From: Schistosoma haematobium
Taxonomy: Eukaryota > Platyhelminthes > Trematoda > Strigeidida > Schistosomatidae
NCBI RefSeq assembly: GCF_000699445.3
Contig: NC_067195.1
Coordinates: 62,595,591 to 62,659,590 of the forward strand
Direction of reading: 5' to 3'
DNA: 64,000 bases
Every line of letters begins with the position of its first letter. The stretch's first letter is position 1. Below, in pieces: positions 13,201 through 28,200 of the stretch. The position numbers were made by a program, and so were the translations under genes. The notes beneath the pieces were generated by a model. That model searched no databases, was not told the DNA's origin, and was given only the letters and a program-made list of their open reading frames with translations.

Positions 13201-16200
13201 AGCCGTTGATCTGTCTAAAACAACAGTTCTGTTTGTCTTTATTTCGCTAAGTATTCTGTCTTGAAATTAGTCTTTTTTTACTATTACGTAGAAAATGTTT
13301 TGGGTTAACTTTTACCATATTAAAATGTGATTTGATGACTTAATGACTCTTCTAAATGTCGTTAAAGTAATTTATAACAATACAGTAAGTGAAATATAAT
13401 GCTAAAAGCAATCTCTGATAATTAATATTCTGAGGAATTGCTGATATAAACGACTGAATTACTTATTTCTCATCAGTATATGGACTACCTGAATAAATGT
13501 TCAATACCGCAGGCACTTTCAAGCTGATTACATTTTGAAACATCTCCATACATTAAGATCAGAATAAAAATTCTATCCTATCCGAGACTTATTGTTTGGA
13601 TGATCATATACCCATATTAGCACTGGAACAATACAAGGTCTTCAAAATTCAGTACAGACAGCATCTTCATTTAGCAGTTGGTGGTTACCTGGACTTCACA
13701 ACTTAGACAATAATTCCTTGATATTTGAATCTATGGGTACTTGGATGTATAAATTCAACTAATTTGCAGCAGTACGAAACGTGCATCATGAATTTTATGA
13801 TAAACCACTTCTTAAAACATAATCCAAGCGCTTACATATTTTTATCTGTCTGAGAATATTTTAAAGTTCCGAAGGACGGTAAAAAATAAAAAAAATAAAA
13901 TCATGTTTATGAAACACATTACGTTGTAGTTAAATTAGTCCTTAAACTGTGATAAACATGAATGAAAACAAAGTTGTACTATAAAAGTTTTTGGTTGTAA
14001 CAAGCCAATAACAAGAATATATTCCATAGTTGAACTGCAAAAACACCTTTCGAAGCTAATGTGATTACTCAGCAACGAGATTTCTTTATCATGAATGACT
14101 GATTAATTTAAACAGTTGAGATCATGAGTCAACTGAAGCTAGACCACCATGGAAAACCTGGAAGCACTGGACGTCCGTTTCGTCCTATTATGGGACTCCT
14201 CAGTAGTGCGCGTACACGCTCCCGCCTGGCGGGATTCGAACCCAGGACCTAGCTTCGATTGACTCATGATCTCAACTGTTTAAATTACTACAATCTCCAC
14301 AAAACCCCTTCTGAGACTGATTAATTCTTAATCATAACTTATGTCATATACTATTCTGGAAATCAGAACACGCTTCATTTATGACTGTTACTCACAAAAA
14401 CAGTTTGAAATATCCATGGGAAATATCAAAGTAATTATGAAATTCCAGTTAAATAATAAACTTATTTAATTTTTTGGTTTCGTATTAGCATAATACGGCA
14501 TTGTTGAACTAACTGAATATCATGTGTTGTATTTAGAGGCATGACATCACCATATAAATAAGCATAATGGTAGTATTATATTTCAAGTACAATAAAGATT
14601 GAGTAAACTCACCGCATTTCTATTTTCTATGACAAAAGAATAGAATTTTAACATCTGAATACAGGATAAAGGTTAACAGAAAGCAAAATTATACAAAATA
14701 AGCTCATGATTATAGTTTTATTGATCCTAAATAAATATATCTGTGACTTAGATTCATTAGGAGAAATATATGTAGGCCATCACCTGGTCAGGTGAAGAAT
14801 CTTTTTCATACATATAATAGGCACCTGAAGATTATTTCACTTTAGATTGTCTTATATCTATATGATTCTCACAAAGGGAAAGACATTCATTTTAAGAACT
14901 TTCATCTAAAATATGGTATTGTTAGGTTAAGCAATTACTCTATAAATGAATATTACAGTGAAATAAGTTAGGTCAAGAGCTTATGACACACAGTAGTATA
15001 TGAATACACATAGACACATTCACACACCGGAACAGCTGATTTACATAAAAGAAACAATGTCTGATTATTCATTTATATTCTCTTATAGTCACTTTATGAA
15101 CTATTCAGTAATTTTATGGAACTTTATTGTAATCGATCGCGTAAGGGAAACAGTCATTTTAATTTATTATTACTGTCTAATGTATACAGTACAATAATAA
15201 AAATCGTATAGTTATATAAAGCAAAGGTGTTATAAGTTTTCATTTTGAATAATAACTCTCTAGCGGTTATTAGTAATCATTTGTTAACAACCAATGTGTT
15301 GGAAAACTCTCCCAAATCCACTTGTAGGACATTATGCTATGTTCTATGATTAAATTAAAAATTCATTATTTTACTTCACTAGAAAAATACAGTAATTAAG
15401 TTTCACAATTGCTAGAATGGTTATTTCATCATACAATTTACAAAATGCTACAATAATCTATTCTGTTTTACTTTATAGGCTGATATTTTGCATCAAAGTG
15501 TATTGGAATTGATTCATTCAGAAGATAGAGAGGAATTTCGAAGACAACTATCATGGAAATTAATGCTTCCAGCTGAGTTTCATTCATCTACATTACATGA
15601 TTTGATGACTCCTGGTAAGTAATTAAAAATGACAAGTTTATTTAGTTTAAAATACGAGACTATTTTTTAAGAAACCAATTTTTACGGCATCATTCAGGAC
15701 TCTGGTTAGCGAATAAAACACACCATTTAACTTTTGAAGTAATGAAAAGTTGAAGATTCATAAAGTTATCTATTATGAAATAATCATTTGGTCCACAAAT
15801 TCTTTAAAAACTTTCTTTCTCTCTCTTTATTCTTAGAATTAACATTGTTATCAACGTTTAGAAAAGTTAAAAACCATTATAATAATGCACCATTCATGTT
15901 TAGTGATCAATGTTTATTTGTACGTGAAAAAAATTGCTTATTATTAAATCGTGATAAATATTTATATTCAGAGAGGGATTTTGTGGACATGAGTTAATTG
16001 AAGCTAGAGCGCCATGAAAAACCCGGAAGCACTAAACGTTTATTTCGTTCTAGTATGGGACTCCGTTGGATGCCGTCTCAGTGGTCTAGAGGTTAGTCGT
16101 TCGCGTGCAAGAGCGACAGGTCCTGGGTCCGAATCTTGGGAAGCCAGACCGTAGATGCGCATTGTTGAGGAACCCCTCAGTAGGACGAAACAGCCGTCCA

Positions 16201-19200
16201 GTTCTTGCAGGTTTTCCATGATGATCTAGCCTTAATTGATTCATGAATTCAACTATCAAAATATTTATGTTTATCATGATTTATTTCTACTTTTCCTTAA
16301 CCGTTTGTGAATTGATGTCTCATATTAATAGATTTATATTACAAGTAATTCTTAGAAAACTGTTGATTATTGAGTTAAATAAATCAGTTTATTGAAAATG
16401 AATTGGCATATTTTTTGAACCACTATTCTTTTGAATAAATGATAAAAAAAAGAAGAAAAAGAGGATAATGCCCCATGTTTTACAGGTTCTTATTCTTCTT
16501 TTAAATGGTGTGAATAGTTTAATTTTTACTTTTCTCTCCTCTTCATATGGATCATTATTAGGTTTTTCTATCAACACATCATTAAAGAATATTAACAATA
16601 ATAATGAAAAGTAAAGAAAATTGATTGCTCTTAAAAGCTTTTTTTCTTTAATTATAAATCTCTTTATTGTTTCTGAAGGGAAAATCATTTAATGTGAGTT
16701 GTTTGACGTTCTTTATTTTTTGCTTTTGGTAAAATGATAACAGCTTACTAATGAATCTTATAGGTTTTCTTTTTAAATTACTTTATTCATTCAATTATCA
16801 ACTTTTATTGGTGTAAGGTAAATCTAAGTTTTCCTGTTACTGAAAAATAATGTTTTCAGTGAATAGGAAAATAACTTTTTTCTCCCTTATATTAACAAGA
16901 AATTAGAGATATTTTAAGAATTTTATTGAAATCATACATAAATGACAAGTAGTTTGTTTAACGAGTCAACTTCCTTATCTGCGAAAGTTATATGTAATTA
17001 ATATATTTTCAGATGAATTGTACTAATACTAAGTAATAACTATAATAAGTACTGACTTACTTACGCCTGTGACCCCTCGTCGAGGAGCATAGGCCGTCCA
17101 CCAGTATTCTCCATCCAACCCTATCCTAGGCAATCCTTTACATGTCTTTACCGTTTCTATTCATCTTCTTCATGCCTGTTTCCAATTTCCAAAGCAGTGT
17201 GTTATTTAGCCCTTCTCTTTCTCTTTTCCTTTCAAGATTTTTAGTTAGCGCTTACCTTGTGATGCAGTTCGATGATTTACATAATGTGTCCTATTCACTT
17301 GCAACGTCTTTTCCAAATTTCCTCTTCATTTGAAAGCTGGTTTGTTCTGTCTTACGGTAGATTGTTGCTGATAGTGTCCGATCAACGATGGACATTGAGT
17401 ATCTTGGGTAGACAATTGTTTATAACTACTTGTACCTAGTTGATTATGGTTGTGGTAGTTTTCCAAGTTTCAGCTCCATACATTTGAAATGTCTTGACAT
17501 TCGTTTTAAAGATTGTGACTTTGATATTGATTGACAGTTGTTTTGAGTTCCATATGTTCTTCAACTATAGAACTGTAATAAATGAGATTCTTAAATTTCT
17601 TTTTCCATTTTGCATTTAATAAAAAGAGTTCATTTACTATTATAATTATGTTAAGAGATAATTTGAATATACAATAAATTACAATCATTTCTTTTAAATT
17701 TAATTTTACTTAGAAACTGCTCATTACTTAAAACGTCAATTCACAGTACGATTTCGGTGCCTTTTAGATAATACATCTGGATTTATTGTAAGTTATTTTT
17801 GTTTAATCCCAAAACATTGATAAAAATTGAATTTTATCTCTCACAATTATACACCATTGTGATGAATTTATTTCAACAGATTGAATGAACTAACTTTCTA
17901 ATGTATATATATTGAGATGATTACTTTCTCATTTAATGTATACATGTAGTCTTATATTGGTAAATGTAAGATCAGTTTAATACAGAGATTTAAAAATGTT
18001 TAATAATCATATATATCAGAAGGAGTTTTGTGGAGATTGTAGTTATTTCAATAGTTGAGATCATGGGTCAATTGAAGCTAGACCATTATGGAAAACCTGT
18101 AAGCATTGGACGACCGTTTCGTCCCAGTATGAGAATCCTCAGCTGTGCACACCCACGATCCCGATAAGTCTTGGGTTCGAATCTCGCGAGGAGAGATCGT
18201 GGATGAACGGTGTTGAGGAGTCGCATATTAGGACGAAACGGCCGTCCAATGCTTCCAGGTTTTCCATGGTGGTCTGGCTACAATCGAATCATGAACTTAA
18301 CTATTAAAATTACTACAACATCAACAAAAACCCCTTCTGATTCAATTCATATTTTGATTAGAACAGTATAAGTTGATAATCCTTTTAAAACATAATTACC
18401 ACTTTTAATTATTTATCAATTTTAACAAAGCAATGAATTAAAATTATACCAATAAGTGAAATATACAGTTCTACTATGAAAGTTTAATAAAATGTTCGAG
18501 TAAAGAATAAACTAACACTGAAATCTTCCAACTGATTTACTTATTCATTAAATGTGAACGGATTGTAGAATACTCTCTTGTAACTTCTATGTCAGCAGTT
18601 ATTGCTTAATATATACGTTGGCTCACTTCAAATTTACCAGGTAATTCTGGGGAATTCTCAAGAATATATGCTACTGTGAATTTTTAAACTATATAAGTAT
18701 TATAATACAGATACTGATTTAATCTTTAGTTTCATGGAGTAAAAATTGATTGTCATTAACATTTGGTTTGTTGGCAGTTATTCTAGAAGTAAATATAAGT
18801 TACGTAACACATTTAAAGTACTTTTATAAACAAAATTACTCAGAAAATGCATGTCTAATTTACTTTTTACCTAAAATCTACACTGAGAAATGAATTTTAT
18901 TTTTTGAACTATTCACATAAAATTATAGTAAACTTTTGTAATAATAAAACAAATAATTTGTTTTAGACACTTGAACTTAGCGGTCGGTTGCAATTTCTAC
19001 ATGGACAAGCTAGAAGTATGCAATTATCTGTTAATTCTGAACAATCGAATTCATGCAACAATCCAAATATATCTAACAAGTATAATACTTCTTGTTCATA
19101 TAATGTATCAACTTCTAATCAACATAATTTACCGCCTCTTGGTTTTTTTGCGGTCTGTAGTCCACTAGGACCATTACCAAGTTTAAATGGTCCACAACGT

Positions 19201-22200
19201 GATGCAACTTTTAAAACAAAACATCAATTAGATTTGACTGTTATAACAATAGACGCTCGGTGAGTATTCATTTTGTTGTAAATTGTGTTTGACAAAACGT
19301 GTGTATTCTTGGAATACGGGAATAAAACGGTTTAATATAAAACTTTATTATAGTTGTTTATTTTATAGTTCTTTAAACTCTTCATATGAAATACAGATAT
19401 TTTTTAGAGATATTTCAGACACATGGTAGACTGAAAGACTATCCAACCGACTAATCAGTTTATTAAAAAGTTAACATTTAATTTCGCTACATATTATTCA
19501 AAGCTTTACTCTATTTTCATGGCTTAACTCCAGAGTGATTCAGTCGTTTATAAGTATAAGTCATCTAAGCTAATTCGTAACTCATGTAATCGAAATTACA
19601 TCTATTTAGAACAAAATAACTATCTACGGATTCAGAAACATCAGCACACATTTGATCGACTAAAGTTAGACGTTAACAACCTTGGATGCTGGCTCAGTGG
19701 TCTAGAGGTTAAGTATTGACGCCTGAAACCGAAGTTCCTGGGTTCGAGTTCCACGACCAGGATCGTGGATGTGCACTGCTGGGGAGTCTTATACTGGGAC
19801 GAAACTGCCGTCCAGTGCTTCCAAGTTTTCAATAGTGGTCTGGCTTAGATTGACTCATGAATTCAACTATTAAAACTTGATATAATAGACAAGAGAAATA
19901 TCAATTCTTAAAATGATTTAATAAATGCCTTACCGATGAGTAATAATCGATTAGAAAACCTAGACTTGGGACTTCCTGTTACTTACGCTTAATCATCCAA
20001 CAAAAATGGATTTAAAAGATTACTCGAAAATGGTTTTTATAATTTGTTTCAAATTATTTTATACTGAATAAGCAAGAGAATAAGGATTTATATGATATTA
20101 ATACTAATTTATGAAATCTACAGTAAATATATTGTAAAGATTCAAGCTACCTTGAAAATGGAAAGCTTATTATAAATATCTTTTTCAATGTTCACCAGAG
20201 AAAGTATATTTAGTTTCATTTTAATCTCCATACTGTTTATGATTGAATCAGTTGTATTTTATGAATGGTAACTTTCTAATTATTTCTGATGTGATTATTC
20301 CTAAAATATTTCCCATAATATCTTCAGCATGCCTTGTAGTGGCTTTGCTTCGTTAATCAATCACCTCGATAACCGTTTTCATATAAATTTCAACGGTGTT
20401 TGAAATCAGAAATCAATGAGAAGCGGCAACTACAGTTTATTAACCGACAGCACAGATCATAAGTCTATAAGCACATAGAGCGAATTTGAAGCAGAGAGGC
20501 GAATAAGTATATATGAGTAATTACATAGGCAAATTTATAATTGAATCGCATAAGAGCGGAGCAAGTCAAAGCAAAGGATGATAATAGGATTTGAGTACGT
20601 ACATACATGGGGAGGAGGATAAGTTGTCGAGTGACATTTAAGCGATTGACACTTTAGCAAGTGTCTGTGATCTACTGATCATAACGGTACAAAGAAATAC
20701 TCGAATTGTTACTGTTCGAATAACAATGTCTGTTACGTAAGTTGATAAAAGGCTTAACCTAGATTAACCATAATCGAAATTGGTTGTAGAATAGTTGATA
20801 TAACCTCAAATACTGGCTGTTGATTGCTATTTTCGTATACATTTTTTATAGTGCTCGACTTATATTCAATTACTCTGACAGTGACTTACAAAATTTCAAA
20901 GTTTATGACTTAATACACCCAGACGATTTACGTTATGTTGCTAGAGGACATAAAGAACGTAAGTTAACAAGTATTTTATATTTCTTTTCAAATATTACGT
21001 TTTCCCTTTTATACAACGCGTATTCATGAAATATTTCATTTTATCTAATTAAGTATAATTCAGATCTACAAAAGAATTTCAGCTGTTTGACCTCACGTCA
21101 CTCAGTTTTACAATGAATGACTTTTCCACTTAGGTATTTAGATCGCGACTATTCTCATGTAGGACTGAGATAATTATACTGGTTGATCACAGAACACTAC
21201 TCGATTTCATGTTTGTCTAGTCCTTACTGCTGACGAAATTTGGCAGGAAGTCAACAGAGTTTCTAATAGTTCAGGGGTAAAATTTCCAAATGTGGTACTG
21301 GGTAGGGTGGTTTGGGAACCCATAGAAATTGCAGACGTTCTTAATTGAGAGGTGCCAACTATCACACAACCAAGGTTGAGGCCTCTCTTCTTAATGTCGA
21401 TATTTCTCTTAAATTATATACATTAATGAAAGAACAATGTTATGGTTCGAAATATGCACTTATGAATGAAATATGCAGTAGATTGTTATAACATAGAATT
21501 GGTTTAACTAGTTTTCAAAGTTTAAGTACCAAGGTAATACAAATAAATTTTTATTTTGATAGTTTTTAAAGTAGGTTCACTTGGCTTACTTGTACACCGA
21601 TGGTTGAATAAACAATCTCAATGGATTTGGCTACAGTCAAGAATAAAACTTATTATGAAAAACGGTAAACAAGATCATATTATTGTGATACACCGACAAT
21701 TATCGTAAGTTTCAATTTTAATATATTAGGCTTTACTTCAAGAATTCTCATGATCAGATCAATGTAAATTACTTTTATTGAGTTTAAAATTGATAAATTT
21801 GTATTTATTGAGATGGGTTGCTATATTCACATTATTTTCACTGTGTTAACATTCACTGAAAAACCAAAAAGTTCGGCCTCTTTGTAGTTTACTTTTTATC
21901 TGTTAGTAGTTTTCGGTATTCTGATTTACATGGTTTAATTACTGAGATTTCATTTTGATCAAAATATTCGGTACACACTTCATATAGAAGTGAGCTTTCT
22001 AGTTATTCCCAAAGTGTAATATCAATTCATTTTAATAACCTTGTTTGTGATTGGTTGTTTTCGTAGGTTTCATTGTTTTCATTTATCTTTGTATTCACTT
22101 TGACAGTTGTAGTTGGTTGACATCTGGTCTTGTGAGTTATTGAACTCTTCCATATTGGTTCATAGATCGGTTCAGTGTCAGTGTATCTGTTGATTGATAG

Positions 22201-25200
22201 TTGATCTGAATACCATGCTTCTAGAGATTTCCTGACATTCTTTAAGTTTCCTTGATCAAAAATTTTAAGGTTTTTCCAATTGAATTCGTGTTCATGATTT
22301 TTTTCATGCATTGATATTAGTGATAACATATCATGTCGTCTTACTGTTAATCAAAGGGTGAAGAGTCATCTGAATTCACTTATAACCGTTTTCTGACAGT
22401 TTAGCTACTACAACTATTTTCCAATTAATCAAATATAATGTTCGTGAATTTCAACGTATTTGTCATTCACCTTTTTCAAAAGGATAGATAAAACGAAAAA
22501 TATACCAAGAACTGCAATGTTTCTGTTTCAATTTTCCAATATATAACATTTCAGCAACTGAAAACTTTTTCTCATAATAGCGCCTGAGTATATATAGTTA
22601 GCATTCACAATTATTCAGTTCAAATAAGTATGAAACAAGTAAATTGATTGCAATATTTACACAGTTGAAAATTAAGTTGTTCACTATTGAATCAGAAAGC
22701 ATCAACATAAATTCGTACAGTTAGAAACATTGGTTAGTCAGTTAGTTAAATGAAAACCCACTTAATTCCTTTACGATTGTTCTGTACTTAAATAACTTTA
22801 GTTAATAAATGATATCACAAAATCATTTTCTTTATCAGTGGTCAACTATGAAACGTCTTAATTGACGTATACAGAGTATTGATAACAACAATGGATATGA
22901 TAAAGTGATTTACTATCAAACGATGCTGTAATTTATGAATAATTATAGTAGCAACAGTACTAAAAATATTAGTTTTCACCAAGATGAAGTTATATAAGCA
23001 TAGGATATAGGCACTGAGTTTGAATCGGGAGATATTTTTGTTTACTCGACCCTGTAACAATAATTTTTTGAGAAAAATGAGTCAGTAAACATGGATTATT
23101 GTCCTGGAGCCTAATCATTTAAAGGATCTTGATGACTATACTATTATCATTGTTATTTTTGGAAATTATAATTAATAAGTTTTATATATTGAATCGAGTA
23201 TCGTATCATATTCTGTAATTCACTACAAAAATCTACTCTTAGTATTCATCGGATGATCCCTGCCGAACACCAGATTAATGGAGGAATTGAATATAAATAT
23301 TTTTCCGTTACTGTTTGAAATCATAGTCGATTTGGCTTAATGCTCATTTATATTAGTAGAGACAATAAGCTACGAACTGATAAAACTAAAAAAATATTAC
23401 CTGAATACAGATAATTTATTTATTCATTTGTTTGAAACATTTTAGCAATGAAGAAGGGATGGAATTATTGATAAGAAGAACAGATGAATACAAACTACCT
23501 TTTCCATTACTTGAACCAGAAACTTTACTAAATGGTGAAGAACTGACAACATGTAATAACAACTTACATATGGATATTATTTCACCTTTTCCAACCGGTC
23601 AAATGAAAATTTTTGATCATCATCATATCCTTGGAAGTAATGATCAAAAATTATACGGATCAAATGTTAAATCTGATAATAAAATTAATTTGAGCTCAAA
23701 GCATACACCAGAACATTTCTCTAGTCTTGATATATCCGGTAGAGTTCACAGTAGACACTCTACTGATACAATCCACAGTTGTATGCAAATGGAAAGAGGT
23801 ATTACTAGATCAGCAACGAATAACTATGGCGACGATTCCCATTTATCTGGACTTGACAATAATCTACTTGAACATTGTCTTAATAAATCCACTAAACAAT
23901 CTAAGGTTATTTCGGCTACTCTTCTACGTAGAAAAAGGACAATGAAAGAAATAACTAAATCTGAAGTTAATAAATGTAAACTTAATCATCGTGGTTCGTG
24001 TACTACAGCATGCACATATGTGTCAAATGCTCAAACTCCTGGTCAATTAAATTATGGTACAAACATTTGTCAATCTACTTATCTTCCATTGGGATTTAAT
24101 CAAACATTATCAAGAGATAGTGAGGCATTTTATCGAAATCCTTATTTATGTTGGCCAACAAACACCAATAGTATGGCAACATCAGAAAATATCAACTCAA
24201 ATAGATCAAACAACTCAGAACATATTCCTCAATTAAATTCAAGTAAAGTTAATTTATTCATGATAAATTCACATTATTCAAGTCAAGATTTAAATGAATT
24301 TAATATGCAAGATTATTGTACAACAAGAAATTATCCAACAGCGTATGATGCATATTCAGCAGCTGTTGCTGCAGCCGCTGTTGTAGCAGCTGCAACAAAC
24401 AGTTGTAATCAGAAACATCAAAGTCAAAATCATCATAATGTATCACTTCATCAACAATATCAATCACAACAAACATTAGATCAAGAAATAAAACATCATC
24501 GACAACATGGATTAAATTCGTCATATTTTTTAGCAAACACTAATGAATCAAATACTCTTCGTTTTCAACAGACATTAAATGATCCTAATATATTTGATTT
24601 GCAAAGAAGACAACAACAGATAGAATATAATTCATCATTAATTAAACAACAAGCCATAATATCTTCTAGTATCCAATCTCCGTTAAATAATTGTACTAGT
24701 TATATTTTATCAAATAATTACTTTCCACAAGAACAGTCGATCAATAAACAAAGTTTAAGTAAGGCTTGCATACAATCTAATAATTCATATACAAAAGAAT
24801 TTCTAAAGCCTAGACATTCAGATTCGTTGAACAGTCTTCATCAGTCACAAATTGAAATCGATGTAAATAATAATAATTCCAACATAAGTAACAATAACAA
24901 CAGTTGTAATAAGTTAGGACAATCAGTTTCATCTTACACATCTATGAATGTAAACCAGTTATTCCCAGAAGATGATTACAGAAATGAGTCAACATACGAG
25001 CAAAAAGATACTTCAGCAAATATGTATTTACAACATAATGTTGAACAGGGAATAATATATGCTAATCCAATTATTGACAAAGAGTCTTCATCAACATATT
25101 CATCTTATTCATCTCCGCCTAATCTAATAAGCCCACATAACACTGAAATTGGCCTAGAACCAGATTCTGGAATCAGTCAGCATCAACAGAGACAAATACA

Positions 25201-28200
25201 AACTTCAACAATAGTAAGAATTAATGGTCAGTTCACTGACCCGAATAACAATTCATCAAATTCTTCAAAATGTTCTCAGTTTTATGATTCCAACTGCTCT
25301 ACAAATAACTGGACTGTAAATCCTACTCACACCAATTATAATCAAGTAACAGAATATCTTTCTAATGAATGCTTGTCAGATGTAGACTGTGGAAACTATT
25401 ATTGTAACCCCAGAGTTTTATCCCTTGCGATATCTATGGATTCATCAAATTCCTGTGAATCTCCTACACCACACGATACATGCATAGGTCAACAAGATAA
25501 TAAGTTGCTTAAAACAGGAGCCGAAAATGATATTTTTCCTCACAAAACTAACAAATCTGGATCACAGTCTTGCAGACTGCGAGCAAATGATAATTCCAAG
25601 GTTGAAATGCCATTATTTTCTGAAATAGATTTTGGTGATCAGAAGCAGGATTTATCAACTTCTCATATACTTGGTGTTAAACGCTCTAAATATGACTCCA
25701 CGACAAGATGGGATGACCATCAGTAAGTTTTCGACAATATTTTAAACTAAGTGTTTTCAGAAAATAAATGAATTACAGTAACCTTGTCTTAACTTGTTGA
25801 TAAAATGAAAATCATATCAGTTTATGTCAAACAACTTTATCTATAGTTTCCAGTGAATTAAATCAATCACTGTCTAACTTAATGTTTTTCACTGGCTAGT
25901 AGTCAAATGGATTGAAAAAAAACAGGAGTGACCAGAATAAGATATAGTATCAGTTTATGAAATCACTGGGTATTGTTCTTAACTATATTTAAAAGGAGAA
26001 ACTCCCAAGTTCGAAGTCACGAAATATTTGGAAACCTTAAATATAATTACCCGAAATGATTCATAGATGTGCAGATATTTTTACGCTTTATCTTTGTATA
26101 TCTTAGGTTTTGATATGTCTTCATAATAAATATTCCTCTATTTAAATCCTTTTTAAAAGAGTATATTTTCACTATCGTGGATATCATTAATTATCTACCT
26201 CAGTTTTTATCTCATTAAGTTCCTAGTTTAGTGAGTGTGCATGGGATGCATTAGAATTTGTTGTGATAAACATTTATAGTAATTTTTAGTTTGCTTGTAA
26301 CTTAAAGTTTCGTCATAATAACAACATCATATAATTATAAATGCCTTTTCTAAAGTCTGCATGTGTGTTATAAGAATGACCAGTTCATCAGTAAGATAAT
26401 GATGTCTTCTCACATAATATAATACTCAGATATTTATTATTTTAATTTTAGCTATGATAACTCAAAGCCAACTGCCATCCCTGTACCTGTTGTATGCAGC
26501 GGTTCTTTGAACATTGTTTCTGAAGAATCATCACAGACAGTAAGTACTTATAATTTATACTAAGCTATTTCCTAGTGGTATTAATGAATGTCATTAACAC
26601 ATTTCGACTGTGATATAGTTCATATTCATTTAAATTTGGATCATAGATAAAACGTTATTTCAATATACCGATTTCGTTTACAATGGATGTGAAAAATATA
26701 ATCCCCATATTAGAGAACAATTTTCTTTTCTCGAATAAAATTCGGAGATATCATACAATATCTGTGATGTAAAGAGATATGAACGAAATATCGCATTGCA
26801 ATAACTGGCCGAACTGTAGCTTTGATAAATATCTATATTCCTGTGTGAGAACTGGATTGTCCAGCCCGTATTCATATATTTGTGATTAGTACTACATATT
26901 ATCATGGTTGACATAATAGACTGATCTTAATCAAACAAGTATTGAAAATTAAGAAACATTGAACAGCTACTTCCTTCTAGGATGAGACTCCTCAAAAGCA
27001 TGCATCTACAGCTTTATCCGAGATCGACCCCAGAGCCTTCGGACTCATATGATCATATGTTTATTTCCAAATAGAAAAGTCATCCTGATTAAAATGATTT
27101 CTAAAGTTTGTAAAGAAAAAACCTTAAAAATATCCTTATTTGTTCGTCATACGAAGTGATGCTTAACTTTATTAATTTAGAATAACCGATAAATAGTTTT
27201 TATGGCTTATGCATAAAACAGTTATAATATTTAATCAGAATAATATTCGTTACAATTAGGTTACACCATATCAACTGAGCATTTAAGATCGCTCTAAGAT
27301 TTCCTTCTTTTTATATACCTGTATGGTGAAAATTTAATTTAGTGTGAACAGTGAAGATGATGTAGCAGACGTTCATGGTTTAAACAAACGTTAAGTATTT
27401 TTTTTTACTAAGTTGTATGATGAGCTCACACTGATAATTATGGCATTATCTTTGTTTATTGGTGTATGTCTGTTTCCTTACTTCGGTAATTGACAAGTGC
27501 TCTAAATTCTGTTTCTTCTTTTTTCATAGTCTACTTAAAATCTATTTACTTTGTATAAAAAATTGTTTTTTCTCTCTTGTTTCCCACTCATCATTAGACA
27601 ACATCAGGATCATATTCTTTTGTTGTTTTTGATTTTCTAAGAAAACTTAACCTTGAATTTCACTTTCGTTTACTCATTAAAACGAGTGAAAAGAAGAGCA
27701 CGAGAAAAATTAACTTCTTTTTTTAGCCACCTGCCTACATTTAAAACACTGAAGATTTTTAAAGAAAATAAGTCTGCCTACGAAAAATAAATGAAAGAAA
27801 AGGGGGGTATAAAAAAACCTTATGAAATGATTGACTTCAGTTAAAAAAGAAGGAAATCTGATGAAATTCACATCCGTTTACGCTTATTATCATTATAAAA
27901 TCTTCATCGGATTGTTAAATAAGGTCATCATCTATCTTGTACACATCATTTGACATAGGGTCTAGAAACGCTTCGAATATTTCTTGAAAGCATTGAATAA
28001 TTTATTCCATTAATAATAAAAGTAGAAAGAATTGATAGCAAACAGTGAATAATTCATAGTGTCTTATACAAAAAAATTGGTTGGAAAAAGAGAAAACTGG
28101 CATTCTGTTTATCCTCATAACATTGAAAATAGATAAATTTTGTTAAAAATGAGAATAATAAAAAAATTTACAATCCAATTTATTTATTATATGAATTACT

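Noticed and set aside
24300..24536. Minus-strand and other-frame open frames within the giant AHR exon
   Set aside because: They are shadows of the real plus-strand coding frame and its low-complexity codon repeats.
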